NCBI RefSeq assembly: GCF_016809835.1
Contig: NZ_JAFBIL020000009.1
Span: forward strand, 154,720-218,719
Length of the DNA stretch: 64,000 nucleotides
Source of the DNA: Massilia soli
GTDB lineage: Bacteria; Pseudomonadota; Gammaproteobacteria; Burkholderiales; Burkholderiaceae_D
Direction of reading: 5' to 3'
Below, in pieces: positions 42,247 to 52,271 of this stretch (its first letter is position 1; each line of letters opens with the position of its first letter). A program made the translations under genes and the position numbers. The notes beneath the pieces were generated by a model. It searched no databases. It was not told the DNA's origin and saw only the letters and a program-made list of their open reading frames with translations.

Positions 42247-43326
42247 CTACTTCAACTTGAGGATGCGTCGGGCACCATTTAAAACGATCAGGGCGATGAT
42301 GGTACCGACAATCAAATCCGGGTATGCAGACCCGGTCCAGGTGACCAGTGCGCCGGCAACAATTACACCCATATTCGCGACAACGTCGTTTGCGGAGAAG
42401 ATATAACTCGCTTTCATGTGGGTGCCGCGGTGACGCTTTTTAGCGATCAGGACCAGGCAGCTTACGTTCGCAACTAACGCGATAGCACCGATACCCATCA
42501 TCAGTGCCGACTCTGGTTCGCTTCCGAAGAAGCTTCGCCTTACCACTTCGCTCAACGCGCCGACCGCGAGCACCAGTTGCAGCCAGCCGGCGAGGTGTGC
42601 CGCGCGTGTCTTTAGCGAAGCCGCTCGCCCGACAGCATACAGCGCCAGGCCATACACGGCCGCGTCGGCGAACATATCAAGCGAGTCGGCCACTAGCCCA
42701 GCCGACTCGGCGATCAGACCCCATACCAATTCAATCACGAACATTAGCCCGTTGATGGCAAGCAGCAAACGAAGCGTCCGTGCTTCGGAAGCGTCTCCGG
42801 CGGCGTCGTCACCCAATTCAATGTTGCCACGTTCCTCAACGGAGCCGAGGAGGCGTGTGCCGAGCTGAAGCGGCGTCAGCTTCGCAAGAATTGGGGCCAC
42901 GGCGCCGGTATGTGAGACGCGCAGCTGTCGCTGGGCGAGATCGAAATCGAGAGATTTCACGTCATCGATATCGGCAAGCGCCATCCGGATCATATTCTCT
43001 TCGGATGGGCAGTCCATCTTTGGAATCGCCAATGTGCTCACGCGGTAGGTCGCGGCGCCGCCACTACCCGGTTCCGATGAAGGCATCGAGTCGCGCAGCT
43101 CGGCGCCAAGCCGCAAAGGTAGCAACGCATCAAGAAGCGCAGTTGACTCGCCCTGATGCAGGACAGTCACAGTACGGTTGGCCAGATCGAACGACATCCT
43201 ATCGATGTCTGGGACCTTTCCCAGTGCAAGCCGGATCAGATTCTCTTCTGAGGGGCAGTCCATCTTCGATACAAAAAACACGCTCTTGTGACGGGGACTT
43301 GATACGTTTGCATGATCTTGTTTCAT
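42247..43326 (-). CDS. Cation diffusion facilitator with two N-terminal metal-binding-like domains
   Basis: This is a 359-residue protein. Two tandem heavy-metal-associated-like domains start it, each with the motif KMDCPSEEN followed by IRLAL or IRMAL (near residues 22 and 104), that is a single Cys plus Glu-Glu in place of CxxC. A transmembrane CDF-like domain follows from about residue 185 (ADSLDMFADAAVYGLALYAV, then FSANDVVANMGVIVAG) and ends RRILKLK. The S/N-D-x3-(N/D) residues of a metal site are present in both helices. It probably exports a divalent metal, but the specificity is unknown. The divergent MerR gene lies beyond its 5' side on the same strand. Confidence 0.8.
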   Translation of the reverse strand: MKQDHANVSSPRHKSVFFVSKMDCPSEENLIRLALGKVPDIDRMSFDLANRTVTVLHQGESTALLDALLPLRLGAELRDSMPSSEPGSGGAATYRVSTLAIPKMDCPSEENMIRMALADIDDVKSLDFDLAQRQLRVSHTGAVAPILAKLTPLQLGTRLLGSVEERGNIELGDDAAGDASEARTLRLLLAINGLMFVIELVWGLIAESAGLVADSLDMFADAAVYGLALYAVGRAASLKTRAAHLAGWLQLVLAVGALSEVVRRSFFGSEPESALMMGIGAIALVANVSCLVLIAKKRHRGTHMKASYIFSANDVVANMGVIVAGALVTWTGSAYPDLIVGTIIALIVLNGARRILKLK

Positions 43327-43461
43327 TGGGAGGCATCCTGAACGCTAATACAAGCAGGTTAAACCTTGAACCTGCTTTAACGTCAAGCGCGAGGCGCGCT
43401 TACACCCAAAGGCGCCGGGATCGGTACGCATCTAAACACAATCGCGGGTCGGCATCGGTAC

Positions 43462-43866
43462 TTACTTCGGCAGCGTCAATGCGTCGATAATTCGGCAATC
43501 GGCGACACGGCCGCCACCACACAAAGGTAAGAGCTTGGATAAATAATTTTTCATGGCGACAAGGTCAGCGATCTTTTGTTCAACGGCCGACAGATGCTGT
43601 TCAGTCAACGCCATGACGGTGCAGCAGTCACCGTCGCGCTGGTCAGAAAAGGCCAGGAGACTCCGCACCTGGTCAATCGTGAATCCGATATCACGCGCCC
43701 GCCGAACAAAAACCAGACGAGCAAGATCCTCGCTCCCGTAACGCCGATAGTTGCTACCAGATCGCAGTGGCGCGGAAAGTAAGCCAATCTTTTCGTAGTA
43801 TCGGATCGTCGCTGCTGGCGTCGTCGCCGCTGTGGCCAATTGGCCAATTGTCAAAGTATGTGGCAT
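43462..43866 (-). CDS. MerR-family divalent-metal regulator
   Basis: This is a 134-residue MerR-type activator. The start is the ATG at 43866, where MPHTLTIGQLATAA begins the helix-turn-helix; upstream in-frame codons run through the operator. Metal-site residues are C81/C82 (DGDCCTV), C116 and C124. A cysteine at the position of CueR Ser77 indicates a divalent metal (Zn, Cd, Co or Pb) and not Cu(I). An operator with a perfect dyad lies immediately upstream, and an almost identical one precedes the second czc operon, so that operon is its probable target. It could equally control the CDF gene it precedes. Confidence 0.85.
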   Translation of the reverse strand: MPHTLTIGQLATAATTPAATIRYYEKIGLLSAPLRSGSNYRRYGSEDLARLVFVRRARDIGFTIDQVRSLLAFSDQRDGDCCTVMALTEQHLSAVEQKIADLVAMKNYLSKLLPLCGGGRVADCRIIDALTLPK

Positions 43867-43871
43867 TGTTC

Positions 43872-43902
43872 GTGACCTTAAAGTTACTTTAAGGTTTATA
43901 AG
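43872..43902 (+). promoter_or_regulatory. MerR-type operator/promoter with perfect palindrome
   Basis: Half-sites ACCTTAAAGT and ACTTTAAGGT flank one central base (43875-43895). Read on the plus strand, GTGACC (43872-43877) and TATAAG (43897-43902) are 19 bases apart. The regulator gene starts six bases to the left on the other strand, so binding would control both the regulator and a rightward transcript toward the cus region. It matches the operator at 30236-30266 at nearly every position. Confidence 0.75.
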
Positions 43903-44148
43903 GTCCCTAATCCAATTGGTCAAGTTTTTTATATAGACGTGTTCAAGCGCTAGCGACGTGGCGCACCCGAAGCGTCCTGACGGCGAGTGGAACTGAGAGA
44001 AAAGAACAAACGCAGGCGTTGCAGACACTGGTCAAACGTGCCCCGTAGGGCTGATACCATGTCCTCTCTGCGTTTCTCACTGCGGTCTCGTGTGCCGCCA
44101 GCAAAGTGTTGACAGTACCTGCTTGCCCTTGTAGCATCGCCGTTGACC

Positions 44149-44535
44149 ATGAAATTATCCCGTTCATCCCGCCTGGTAGCTGCGGTTATCGCGTTGTTCA
44201 GCATCCTGTTCATGCAGCTTGCTGTCGCGTCGTACGCCTGCCCGTCGCATGATGGCCAGGCGATGGCTGCCCTGCCCATGGAAGACATGGCGGGATGCCA
44301 CGAGATGGATCCGGAGCAGCCCAGCCTGTGTCACGCGTATGGCCAGAGCGGGAATCAGTCGCTCGACAAGCCAGCAGTCCCGCCGCTGCAGCCATTCCTG
44401 GCGGTCGGCTTTGGCCTTCCGGTGACTCCGCTGGATGCCACTCATCCTCCTGCTTTCGCATTCCCGCGCACGACCTTCCTGACCCACGCGACGGCGCCCC
44501 CGCTTGCCATTCGCAACTGCTGTTTCCGCATTTAA
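44149..44535 (+). CDS. Small exported protein ahead of cusCBA
   Basis: This is a 128-residue protein. The ATG at 44149 opens a signal peptide (LVAAVIALFSILFMQLAVASYA) and is followed by CPSHDGQAMAALPMEDMAGC and HEMDPEQPSLCH, a Cys/His/Met-rich segment consistent with binding copper or silver. The C-terminal half is proline-rich and ends NCCFRI. It lies 75 bases before cusC on the same strand. The family is not named; similar leader genes occur before copper efflux operons. Confidence 0.6.
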   Translation: MKLSRSSRLVAAVIALFSILFMQLAVASYACPSHDGQAMAALPMEDMAGCHEMDPEQPSLCHAYGQSGNQSLDKPAVPPLQPFLAVGFGLPVTPLDATHPPAFAFPRTTFLTHATAPPLAIRNCCFRI

Positions 44536-44610
44536 TCCTCCAGCTTGCTTTGCTTTCTAATCGCTGCGCGTTTGCGCTGGCGATGTTGTCCATTGCATTC
44601 TGGAGGCTTC

Positions 44611-45951
44611 ATGTCATCCCTGTTTTTCAAAGCGGCCGGGCGGCCGCAAATCCCAGCTGTTCGCTGGCCCGCCGCAGTCGTGTTGGCCGCTTTACTTGGC
44701 GCGCTGTCCAACGTCGCGTTTGCGTTTGATGCCCCATTAACGCTGGAAGAGGCTACGCGGCTCGCCGTCGAGCGCTCGCGCCTGCTTGCCGCAAAGGACC
44801 TGGCTTCCCAGGCTTCGAGGGAAATGGCAGTCGCCGCAGGCCGGCTACCGGACCCGGTCCTGAAGATCGGTCTCGACAACCTGCCGATCAACGGGCCGGA
44901 CCAGTTCAGTACGACGCGTGACTTCATGACCCAGCGGCGAATTGGCCTCATGCAGGACCTTACCCGCGCCGACAAGCGGCAACTGCGCACCGAACGTTAC
45001 GAGCGTGAAGCGGAAAAGTCTGCTGCCGAAAAAGCGGCGGCGTCGGCCGCAATCCAGCGCGACACAGCAATGGCCTGGTTGGCGCGGTCTTATGCCGAGG
45101 CGATGGCTTCTGCCGTGAGCGAACAGGCGGCGCAAGCGAAGCTCGAAGTGCAGGCAGCGGAGGCTGCCTACCGTGCAGGCCGCGGCACCCAGGCGGATCT
45201 CTTCAATGCGCGCAGTGCGCTGGTGGCGTTCGACGACCGCGCGAGCGAAATCCGTGGCAGCATTGCCGACGCCACCATTAAGCTGGCGCGCCGTGTAGGC
45301 GACGCAGCGCAACGGCCGCTCGCCGATAAGCCTGCAACCAGTGCCGTCCGGCTCGACCCGGCGACACTGGAGATCCAGCTCGCCGATCACCCGAATATTG
45401 CCGTACTCAACAAGCAGGAAGAAATCGGCGCGACCGAAGCGAAGCTGGCGCGCGCCGACAAAAAGGCAGACTGGACCGTCGAAGTGGCGTTCCAGCAGCG
45501 CGGCCAGGCCTATTCGAACATGGTGTCGCTCGGCGTGTCGGTCCCGCTGCAGTGGAATCAGAAGAACCGGCAAGACCGCGAGCTGGCGTCGAAGCTCGCC
45601 CAGGTCGAACAGGCAAAAGCCGAGCGTGACGACGCGTTACTAGAGAGGGTGGCTGAAGTGCGGGCAATGTTGAATGAATGGCATACCCGCCGCGAACGGC
45701 ACACCCGCTACGAGCGGGAACTCGTTCCGCTGGCGCAGTCCCGGTCAGCCGCGCAGTTGGCGGCGTACCGCGGTGGTAAAGCCGCGCTCGCCGACGTGCT
45801 CGCCGCGCGCAACGCTGAGCTGGCGGTGCGTCTTGAGGCATTGCAGCTGGAGGCGGAGGCGGCCCAACTATGGGCCCAGCTCAATTTCGTATTTCCGCAA
45901 GACAGCAGGCCGGCACATTCAGTCGCGCGCATGTACAAGGACCCAAAATGA
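44611..45951 (+). CDS. cusC: TolC-family outer-membrane channel (CusC-like)
   Basis: This is a 446-residue protein. The ATG at 44611 follows TGGAGG and opens a signal peptide (PAAVVLAALLGALSNVAFA). The two helical repeats of the family include LTLEEATRLAVERSRLLAAKD and YRGGKAALADVLAARNAELA. It provides the outer-membrane duct of the copper/silver efflux complex. It overlaps cusB by ATGA, so the three cus genes are one unit. Confidence 0.9.
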   Translation: MSSLFFKAAGRPQIPAVRWPAAVVLAALLGALSNVAFAFDAPLTLEEATRLAVERSRLLAAKDLASQASREMAVAAGRLPDPVLKIGLDNLPINGPDQFSTTRDFMTQRRIGLMQDLTRADKRQLRTERYEREAEKSAAEKAAASAAIQRDTAMAWLARSYAEAMASAVSEQAAQAKLEVQAAEAAYRAGRGTQADLFNARSALVAFDDRASEIRGSIADATIKLARRVGDAAQRPLADKPATSAVRLDPATLEIQLADHPNIAVLNKQEEIGATEAKLARADKKADWTVEVAFQQRGQAYSNMVSLGVSVPLQWNQKNRQDRELASKLAQVEQAKAERDDALLERVAEVRAMLNEWHTRRERHTRYERELVPLAQSRSAAQLAAYRGGKAALADVLAARNAELAVRLEALQLEAEAAQLWAQLNFVFPQDSRPAHSVARMYKDPK

Positions 45952-47480
45952 AAAACAAGAAAGTCATGGTAGCGCTGATCTTGGCCATCGCGGTCGGCAG
46001 TGCGGGGTACGGGCTGTACACGCTCGGGAAGCAGCAGGGGATGGCAACCCAATCAGGGACGCCAGCGCCGGCGGCGGCTCAAGCAAAGGGCGCCGTCGAT
46101 GCCGGTACCGGCAGGAAAGTCTTGTATTGGCACGATCCGATGGTCCCCGGCCAGAAGTTCGACAAGCCCGGCAAATCGCCGTTCATGGACATGCAACTGG
46201 TGCCCGTGTATGCCGATGAGAGCACCGATGAAGGCGGCGTATCCATCAGCCCACGGGTACAGCAAAACCTCGGGATCCGTACCGCCGAAGTCACCCGGGG
46301 TACGCTTTCGCTCGGGATTGAGGCGGTCGGAAGCATTGCCTACAACGAGCGCGATGTCGCGGTCGTCCAGGCGCGCAGCAACGGCTACGTCGAGCGGCTG
46401 TACGTACGTGCCCCGCTCGATCCGGTAAACAAGGGCCAGCCGCTAGCCGAGCTGTATGTGCCGGACTGGGTCGCAGCGCAGGAAGAATTCCTTGCCGTCA
46501 AACGGATGCGTGGCGCCGGGACGGAATCCCTGGTGGATGCGGCGCGCCAACGGATGCGCCTTGCCGGCATGAGCGATTCGCAGATCCGATTGATTGATTC
46601 GACTGGCAAAGTACATCTGCGGCTGACCGTGCGCGCACCCATCAGCGGGATCGTCGCTGAACTGAACGTGCAGGAAGGGATGACCGTCATGTCGGGTGCG
46701 CCAATGTTCCGCATTAGCGGCCTCGACACCGTTTGGGTTAACGCTGCGGTGCCAGAAGCAGTCGCCGCGCAGGTGCGGCCAGGTACTGCCGTCGAAGCGC
46801 GCGCGGCCGCATTGCCGGGTACTGTATTGAAGGGCAAGGTCAGTGCGATTCTTCCCGAGGTGGAGGCGGCGACGCGAACCCTGAAAGCGCGCGTGGAGCT
46901 GGCCAACCCAGGTCGTCGTCTGGTGCCGGGCATGTTTGCGACCATCCAGTTCGCGCCCGCCGCGGCTTCCAAGGTGTTGACCGTTCCGAGCGAAGCGGTG
47001 ATCCAGACCGGGAAGCGCAGCGTCGTGATGGTGGCGCAGGAAGGCGGCAAGTTCGCGCCGGTCGACGTCGAAATCGGGGCGGAAGGCGATGGCCAGACCG
47101 AGATCCGCAAGGGCTTGGAAGTGGGGCAGAAGGTTGTCGTTTCTGGGCAGTTCCTGATCGACTCTGAAGCCAGCCTGCGCGGAACGGCTATTCGGATGAG
47201 CGACATGCCCATGCCGGACAAGCCAATGCAACTTGACGCCGCGGTCCACCGCGGCGAAGGCAAAATCGAAAGTATCGACGCGGACGAAATCACCTTGTCC
47301 CATGGGCCGATACCGAGCATGCAATGGCCAGCGATGACAATGGGGTTCCAGCGTCCTGAAGGTGGCGTATCCACGGCAATGAAAGTGGGCGATACGGTGA
47401 TCTTCGAGTTCAGGCCAACGACGGATGGGGCGTTCAAGCTCATTACCATCACGCCAACAAGCGAAGGCGGTAAGAAATGA
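45948..47480 (+). CDS. cusB: CusB adaptor fused to a CusF-like domain
   Basis: This is a 510-residue adaptor. After one membrane segment ([20 protein letters not shown]) comes a heavy-metal-binding domain ([20 protein letters not shown] then MDMQLVPVY, residues about 55-85). The lipoyl, hairpin and barrel domains follow. The C-terminal 80 residues are a CusF-like domain with [18 protein letters not shown], preserving the His, Trp and two Met that bind Cu(I)/Ag(I) in CusF. In Escherichia coli CusF is a separate protein, so here the chaperone is tethered to the adaptor. It overlaps both neighbours by four bases. Confidence 0.93.
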   Translation: MKNKKVMVALILAIAVGSAGYGLYTLGKQQGMATQSGTPAPAAAQAKGAVDAGTGRKVLYWHDPMVPGQKFDKPGKSPFMDMQLVPVYADESTDEGGVSISPRVQQNLGIRTAEVTRGTLSLGIEAVGSIAYNERDVAVVQARSNGYVERLYVRAPLDPVNKGQPLAELYVPDWVAAQEEFLAVKRMRGAGTESLVDAARQRMRLAGMSDSQIRLIDSTGKVHLRLTVRAPISGIVAELNVQEGMTVMSGAPMFRISGLDTVWVNAAVPEAVAAQVRPGTAVEARAAALPGTVLKGKVSAILPEVEAATRTLKARVELANPGRRLVPGMFATIQFAPAAASKVLTVPSEAVIQTGKRSVVMVAQEGGKFAPVDVEIGAEGDGQTEIRKGLEVGQKVVVSGQFLIDSEASLRGTAIRMSDMPMPDKPMQLDAAVHRGEGKIESIDADEITLSHGPIPSMQWPAMTMGFQRPEGGVSTAMKVGDTVIFEFRPTTDGAFKLITITPTSEGGKK

Positions 47481-50400
47481 TCGCAAAGCTGATTCGCTGG
47501 TCGATCTCCAACCGCTTCCTGGTATTGCTGGCAACCGTGATGGTCACGGCATGGGGTATCTGGTCGCTGCAGCGCGCGCCGCTCGACGCACTCCCTGACC
47601 TGTCAGACGTCCAGGTAATCATCCGCACCACCTACCCGGGGCAGGCGCCGCAAATTGTCGAGAACCAGGTCACGTACCCGCTGACGACCACGATGCTGTC
47701 GGTGCCGGGCGCAAAAACCGTCCGCGGCTATTCCTTCTTTGGAGACTCCTTCGTGTACATCCTGTTCGAGGACGGCACAGACCCTTACTGGGCGCGCTCG
47801 CGGGTGCTGGAATACCTGAACCAGGTACAGTCACGCCTTCCGCCGCAGGCGAAGACGGCGCTCGGACCGGATGCCAGCGGGGTAGGGTGGGTGTATGAAT
47901 ATGCGTTGGTCGACCGAAGCGGCAAGATGGACCTTTCCCAACTGCGCGCGCTGCAGGACTGGTTCCTCAAGTATGAGCTCAAAACGGTGGTGAACGTCGC
48001 AGAAGTCGCGAGCATCGGCGGCATGGTGCGCCAGTACCAGATCGTGCTCGACCCTGCCAAAATGCGGGCGTACAACATCGCCCACGGCGTCGTTGTTGAC
48101 GCGGTGCAGAAGGCGAACCAGGAAAGCGGCGGTTCGGTGCTCGAACTGGGCGAGGCCGAATACATGGTGCGCGCCAGCGGTTACCTGCAGTCCCTCGACG
48201 ACTTCGCGAAAATCCCGTTGACGACCACGGAAACGGGAGTTTCGGTGCGCCTGGCGGATGTGGCACGGATTCAGCTGGGGCCGGAAATGCGGCGGGGTAT
48301 CGCTGAACTGAATGGCGAAGGCGAGGTGGCCGGAGGCGTTATCGTCATGCGGTCGGGGAAGAACGCATTGGAGACGATCAATGCCGTCAAGGTCAAGCTG
48401 GAATCGCTTCGGTCCAGTCTGCCTGCGGGCGTCGAGATTGTCACGACCTACGACCGTTCGGGCTTGATAAAGGGGGCGATCGGCAATCTTCAGGAAAAGC
48501 TGATCGAGGAATTTATCGTGGTCGCAATTGTCTGCGCGGTCTTCCTGTTCCATCTGCGTTCCGCGCTGGTCGCCATCGTCACGCTGCCGATCGGGATCCT
48601 GATCTCGTTCATCGTCATGCATTACCAGGGCGTGAATGCCAACATCATGTCGCTGGGCGGGATCGCCATCGCGGTCGGTGCGATGGTCGACGCTGCTGTT
48701 GTCATGATCGAGAACGCGCACAAGCACATCGAGGTATGGAACCATGCGCACCCAGGCAGCAAGCTCGAAGGCAAGGAGCATTGGCGCGTGATCGGTGACG
48801 CTGCGGCGGAGGTGGGGCCGGCGCTGTTCTTCTCGCTGTTGATCATCGTACTGTCATTCATCCCGGTGTTCACCCTGGAGGCCCAGGAGGGAAGACTGTT
48901 CTCGCCGCTGGCATTCACCAAGACCTATGCGATGGCTGCGGCGGCGGGTCTGGCGGTGACCCTCATTCCTGTTTTGATGGGCTATCTGATCCGGGGACGC
49001 ATTCCGGACGAGCAGAAAAATCCGCTCAACCGGGTTCTGATCGCCTTGTACCGTCCATTGCTCGAATGGGTACTGCGCTTTCCCAAAGCGACGCTGTTGG
49101 TGGCAGGCTTGATCGCTGTCGTGACGGTATGGCCGATGACAAGGCTTGGTGGCGAGTTCATGCCGCCGCTTGACGAGGGCGACCTGCTGTACATGCCGTC
49201 CGCGCTGCCTGGGCTATCGGCGGGCAAGGTGGCGCAGCTGCTGCAGCAGACCGACCGCCTGATCAAGACGGTGCCTGAAGTGCACAGCGTGTTCGGCAAG
49301 GCCGGGCGCGCCGAAACCGCGACCGATCCGGCGCCGCTCGAGATGTTCGAAACCACCATCCAGTTCAAGCCGCGCGACCAGTGGCGTGCGGGCATGACGA
49401 CCGATAAGCTGGTCGCCGAACTTGACCGTATTGTGAAGGTTCCAGGCCTTTCCAACATCTGGGTACCGCCAATCCGCAACCGCATCGACATGCTGGCTAC
49501 CGGCATCAAGAGTCCGGTTGGCATCAAGGTTGCAGGCACCGACCTCCACGAGATTGACCGCATCGCCAGTGCGATCGAACGGATCGTCAAGCCTGTACCC
49601 GGCGTCTCGTCAGCGCTCGCGGAACGCCTTACTGGCGGGCGCTACATCGACATTGACATCAACAGGGATACGGCGGCGCGGTATGGCCTGAACATCGCTG
49701 ACGTGCACAGCGTCGTATCGTCCGCGATTGGGGGCGACAACATTGGCGAGAACATCGAAGGGCTGCAGCGTTTCCCGATCAACGTGCGATATCCTCGCGA
49801 ATACCGCGACTCGATCGAGAAGCTGCGCCAGCTGCCTGTCCTCACGCCGCGTGGCGCCCAGATTCGCCTGGGCGATGTCGCGACCATCCGCATCACCGAT
49901 GGTCCGCCAATGCTCCGGAGCGAGAACGCACGCTTGTCCGGATGGGTGTACGTCGACATCCGCGGCCGCGACATGGGGTCTGTCGTGCGCGACATGCAGC
50001 AGGTTGTGGCCAAGGAAGTGAACCTGCCTGCGGGTTACTCCGTGTCGTGGTCCGGCCAGTTCGAGTACATGGAGCGGGCCAGCGCCAAGCTCAAGGTCGT
50101 GGTGCCCGCTACGCTGTTGATCATATTCGTGCTGCTATACCTGACGTTCAAACGTGTCGACGAGGCGGTGCTGATCATGGCCACGCTTCCCTTCGCGCTT
50201 GCCGGCGGGGTCTGGCTGCTGTGGGCACTTGGGCACAACCTGTCGGTCGCGAGTGCGGTCGGTTTCATTGCGCTGGCTGGCGTGGCGGCCGAGTTTGGCG
50301 TCATCATGCTGATCTACCTGAAGCACGCGTGGGAAGACGGGGTGCATGCCGGCAAACATACCGAAGCGGACCTGCTCGATGCGATTCGCGACGGCGCGGT

Positions 50401-50620
50401 GCTTCGGGTACGGCCGAAGGCGATGACGGTGGCAGTCATCGTCGCGGGCCTGATCCCGATCGTCATCGCGTCCGGCACCGGTTCGGAAATCATGCAGCGC
50501 ATCGCAGCGCCGATGGTGGGCGGGATGATCACGGCCCCGCTGTTGTCGATGTTCGTCGTGCCGGCGGTGTACCTGTTGATGCGCAGGCGGGAACTTCGGC
50601 GAGCGCGCGCGGAGACGTGA
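47477..50620 (+). CDS. cusA: CusA copper/silver RND pump
   Basis: This is a 1047-residue HME-RND pump. TM4 reads [20 protein letters not shown], the HME4 signature of monovalent-metal (Cu(I)/Ag(I)) exporters. The N-terminus has [16 protein letters not shown] and the porter loop contains the methionine-bearing segments PSALPG and PLEMFE near the metal entry. It works with CusB and CusC. It is the last gene of the operon; a Met-rich lipoprotein gene follows after 107 bases. Confidence 0.95.
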   Translation: MIAKLIRWSISNRFLVLLATVMVTAWGIWSLQRAPLDALPDLSDVQVIIRTTYPGQAPQIVENQVTYPLTTTMLSVPGAKTVRGYSFFGDSFVYILFEDGTDPYWARSRVLEYLNQVQSRLPPQAKTALGPDASGVGWVYEYALVDRSGKMDLSQLRALQDWFLKYELKTVVNVAEVASIGGMVRQYQIVLDPAKMRAYNIAHGVVVDAVQKANQESGGSVLELGEAEYMVRASGYLQSLDDFAKIPLTTTETGVSVRLADVARIQLGPEMRRGIAELNGEGEVAGGVIVMRSGKNALETINAVKVKLESLRSSLPAGVEIVTTYDRSGLIKGAIGNLQEKLIEEFIVVAIVCAVFLFHLRSALVAIVTLPIGILISFIVMHYQGVNANIMSLGGIAIAVGAMVDAAVVMIENAHKHIEVWNHAHPGSKLEGKEHWRVIGDAAAEVGPALFFSLLIIVLSFIPVFTLEAQEGRLFSPLAFTKTYAMAAAAGLAVTLIPVLMGYLIRGRIPDEQKNPLNRVLIALYRPLLEWVLRFPKATLLVAGLIAVVTVWPMTRLGGEFMPPLDEGDLLYMPSALPGLSAGKVAQLLQQTDRLIKTVPEVHSVFGKAGRAETATDPAPLEMFETTIQFKPRDQWRAGMTTDKLVAELDRIVKVPGLSNIWVPPIRNRIDMLATGIKSPVGIKVAGTDLHEIDRIASAIERIVKPVPGVSSALAERLTGGRYIDIDINRDTAARYGLNIADVHSVVSSAIGGDNIGENIEGLQRFPINVRYPREYRDSIEKLRQLPVLTPRGAQIRLGDVATIRITDGPPMLRSENARLSGWVYVDIRGRDMGSVVRDMQQVVAKEVNLPAGYSVSWSGQFEYMERASAKLKVVVPATLLIIFVLLYLTFKRVDEAVLIMATLPFALAGGVWLLWALGHNLSVASAVGFIALAGVAAEFGVIMLIYLKHAWEDGVHAGKHTEADLLDAIRDGAVLRVRPKAMTVAVIVAGLIPIVIASGTGSEIMQRIAAPMVGGMITAPLLSMFVVPAVYLLMRRRELRRARAET

Positions 50621-50727
50621 ATGAACCGTCCCACGCAGCGCGCATCGGAGCATAATAGTGACTTGCCGACGTGTGCGAGGCGTGCAGCGTAGCTGTGCGT
50701 TCTTTGATATTACTTGTGGAGGGCAAC

Positions 50728-51072
50728 ATGGAATTCACAACATTCAAACGGGCCGCACTCGGCGGGACGTTTGCGGCAACCCTGCTGAGTGGCTGCATGC
50801 CGATGCCGATGCACATGAGGCAGGGCGAAGCGGGCCACGGCGGGCAAAAAGGGGCGATGGCAGCGCACATGGCCGATATGAAAGCGATGTGCGCTGGCAT
50901 GCGCGAGAAGATGATGGCCGCAAGGACTCCGGAAGAGCGGATGGCGGTCATGCATGCACAGATGCAGTCGATGCCGCCGGACGCCCAGCAACGTATGCAC
51001 GAACACATGCGGTCAATGCCCGCGGAAGCGCGCGCGCGGATGCATAACCATCCGGGATCGATGTGTGAGTAG
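50728..51072 (+). CDS. Met/His-rich lipoprotein
   Basis: This is a 114-residue protein from the ATG at 50728, which follows GGAGGG. The N-terminus ends in a lipobox (LLSGC) and the mature part is unusually rich in Met and His, for example CMPMPMHMRQGEAGHG, then MKAMCAGMREKMMA and MHEHMRSMPAE. Such composition suits Cu(I)/Ag(I) binding in the periplasm. It lies directly after cusCBA and probably helps it. No named family was recognised. Confidence 0.7.
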   Translation: MEFTTFKRAALGGTFAATLLSGCMPMPMHMRQGEAGHGGQKGAMAAHMADMKAMCAGMREKMMAARTPEERMAVMHAQMQSMPPDAQQRMHEHMRSMPAEARARMHNHPGSMCE

Positions 51073-51341
51073 TGCCGGGTAGCCACGTTGATCGCGTGGC
51101 TGCCTGAACGGTGCTTCCTACGCAACCGTGCGGTCGCACTCGTTCTCAACCTCACCGATACTAACCCGCCTGTCGGCCGAGATCCCCTGGTCACCTGCCG
51201 GCGCCGCAGCGACGGTAACCTGACCCCGGCCGTGCTGGACTACACGCTCACTAAAGGCAAATCGGCCTTCGATCGCGCTGTAGCCGCGGCAGGATTCGAC
51301 GAGCTAGATGCCCTCCGGATTGCTGCCAGCATCCGCGCGGG

Positions 51342-51842
51342 TCACCGAATCTGATCGAGGCGGCTCTTGATCCTCTGCATTTGCTCGATTTCGCTCCGCT
51401 GAGCCTCGATAATGTCTCTGCATAAATTCAATAGTTCCGCATTCCGTAACTCGGCCTCCCGGCACATGAGAATCGCCCCCGAATGATGCGGGACCATCGA
51501 GTCGATGAACTGTCGATCATCGATCAGGGTTTGCGCGCGTGTCGCGGCGAAAGAGGCGATGGTGAGGAAAATGAATACCGCGTAGAGTACGGTATTCAGG
51601 CTCTTTCGGGGAAACATGCCCGGCATTGTAGCCAGCATGAAAATTCCCATCGGTGCCCACATGGTCACCGCCATGTACAACATGTTGAGATTGTTCCGAA
51701 AATCGTGAACGCCGTCGATCATCGAGAACATCACGACGTACATGACGATCAGACCGAGCGCCATGTTAATCCAGAACATCCGATACGGGCTGCCGGAACT
51801 GCCGCCATGCTCGTGCTGGCTTGTATGAGAGGACTTAACCAT
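51342..51842 (-). CDS. DUF305 membrane protein
   Basis: This is a 166-residue protein. The ATG at 51842 has GGGAG seven bases upstream and starts MVKSSHTSQHEHGG, then three transmembrane segments (about 22-45, 55-80 and 85-105), then a C-terminal DUF305 part with the motif MVPHHSGAILMC. DUF305 proteins are frequent in copper islands; their role is unclear, although the paired histidines suggest metal binding. It starts two bases after the copZ stop, so the two genes are co-transcribed from the CueR-type promoter at 52095-52125. Confidence 0.85.
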   Translation of the reverse strand: MVKSSHTSQHEHGGSSGSPYRMFWINMALGLIVMYVVMFSMIDGVHDFRNNLNMLYMAVTMWAPMGIFMLATMPGMFPRKSLNTVLYAVFIFLTIASFAATRAQTLIDDRQFIDSMVPHHSGAILMCREAELRNAELLNLCRDIIEAQRSEIEQMQRIKSRLDQIR

Positions 51843-51843
51843 A

Positions 51844-52062
51844 TCAAATCTCCCTTTTCGCTTCGGGGCCTTGCTTGTCCGGATACCCGGCCTCGCTAAG
51901 CGCCGCCCGGAAAGCGCTCTCGTTCGAGGCGCTATCGACTCGGACTTCACGCGCAGGCGGGTCGGTTTCGATGCGGGCTTGCGGGTCGACGCTCAGCAGC
52001 GCTTTCGTGACGGACTTGGCGCAGCCGCCGCAGGTCATGTTTGGAATGTGAAAACGAAGCAT
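51844..52062 (-). CDS. copZ: Copper chaperone CopZ-like
   Basis: This is a 72-residue heavy-metal-associated (HMA) domain protein with the metal motif MTCGGC near residue 9 and the usual beta-alpha-beta layout. It binds Cu(I) in the cytoplasm and passes it to CopA or the regulator. It lies directly downstream of a CueR-type promoter and upstream of the DUF305 gene. Confidence 0.88.
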   Translation of the reverse strand: MLRFHIPNMTCGGCAKSVTKALLSVDPQARIETDPPAREVRVDSASNESAFRAALSEAGYPDKQGPEAKREI

Positions 52063-52094
52063 CTTGATCTCCTGGTTGGTTATTGTGTCCGACT

Positions 52095-52125
52095 AATATG
52101 AGGTTTGACAGCGTGGCAAGGTCAA
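52095..52125 (-). promoter_or_regulatory. CueR-type promoter of copZ
   Basis: On the minus strand, -35 TTGACC (52120-52125) and -10 CATATT (52095-52100) are 19 bases apart. GGTTTGAC and GTCAAACC form a perfect dyad around the -35 (52102-52128). Spacing and dyad are those of MerR-family copper promoters, and the CueR gene lies about 150 bases to the right. Confidence 0.75.
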
Positions 52126-52271
52126 ACCTTTTTAGCGAAATTTTCTATATGGACTTCAACGGCGATACGCTGCCCCGCGCTTATGCGAACCCGAGATGGG
52201 ATGGTCATCGACGAAGCTGACCTCGGCCGGGTAACATCGTGCTGGGAAAGCTTGTGTGCGTTCACCTACAC

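Noticed and set aside
51088..51354. Possible 88-codon plus-strand gene
   Set aside because: No ribosome site or family; it runs into the end of the DUF305 gene on the other strand. Composition is not convincing.
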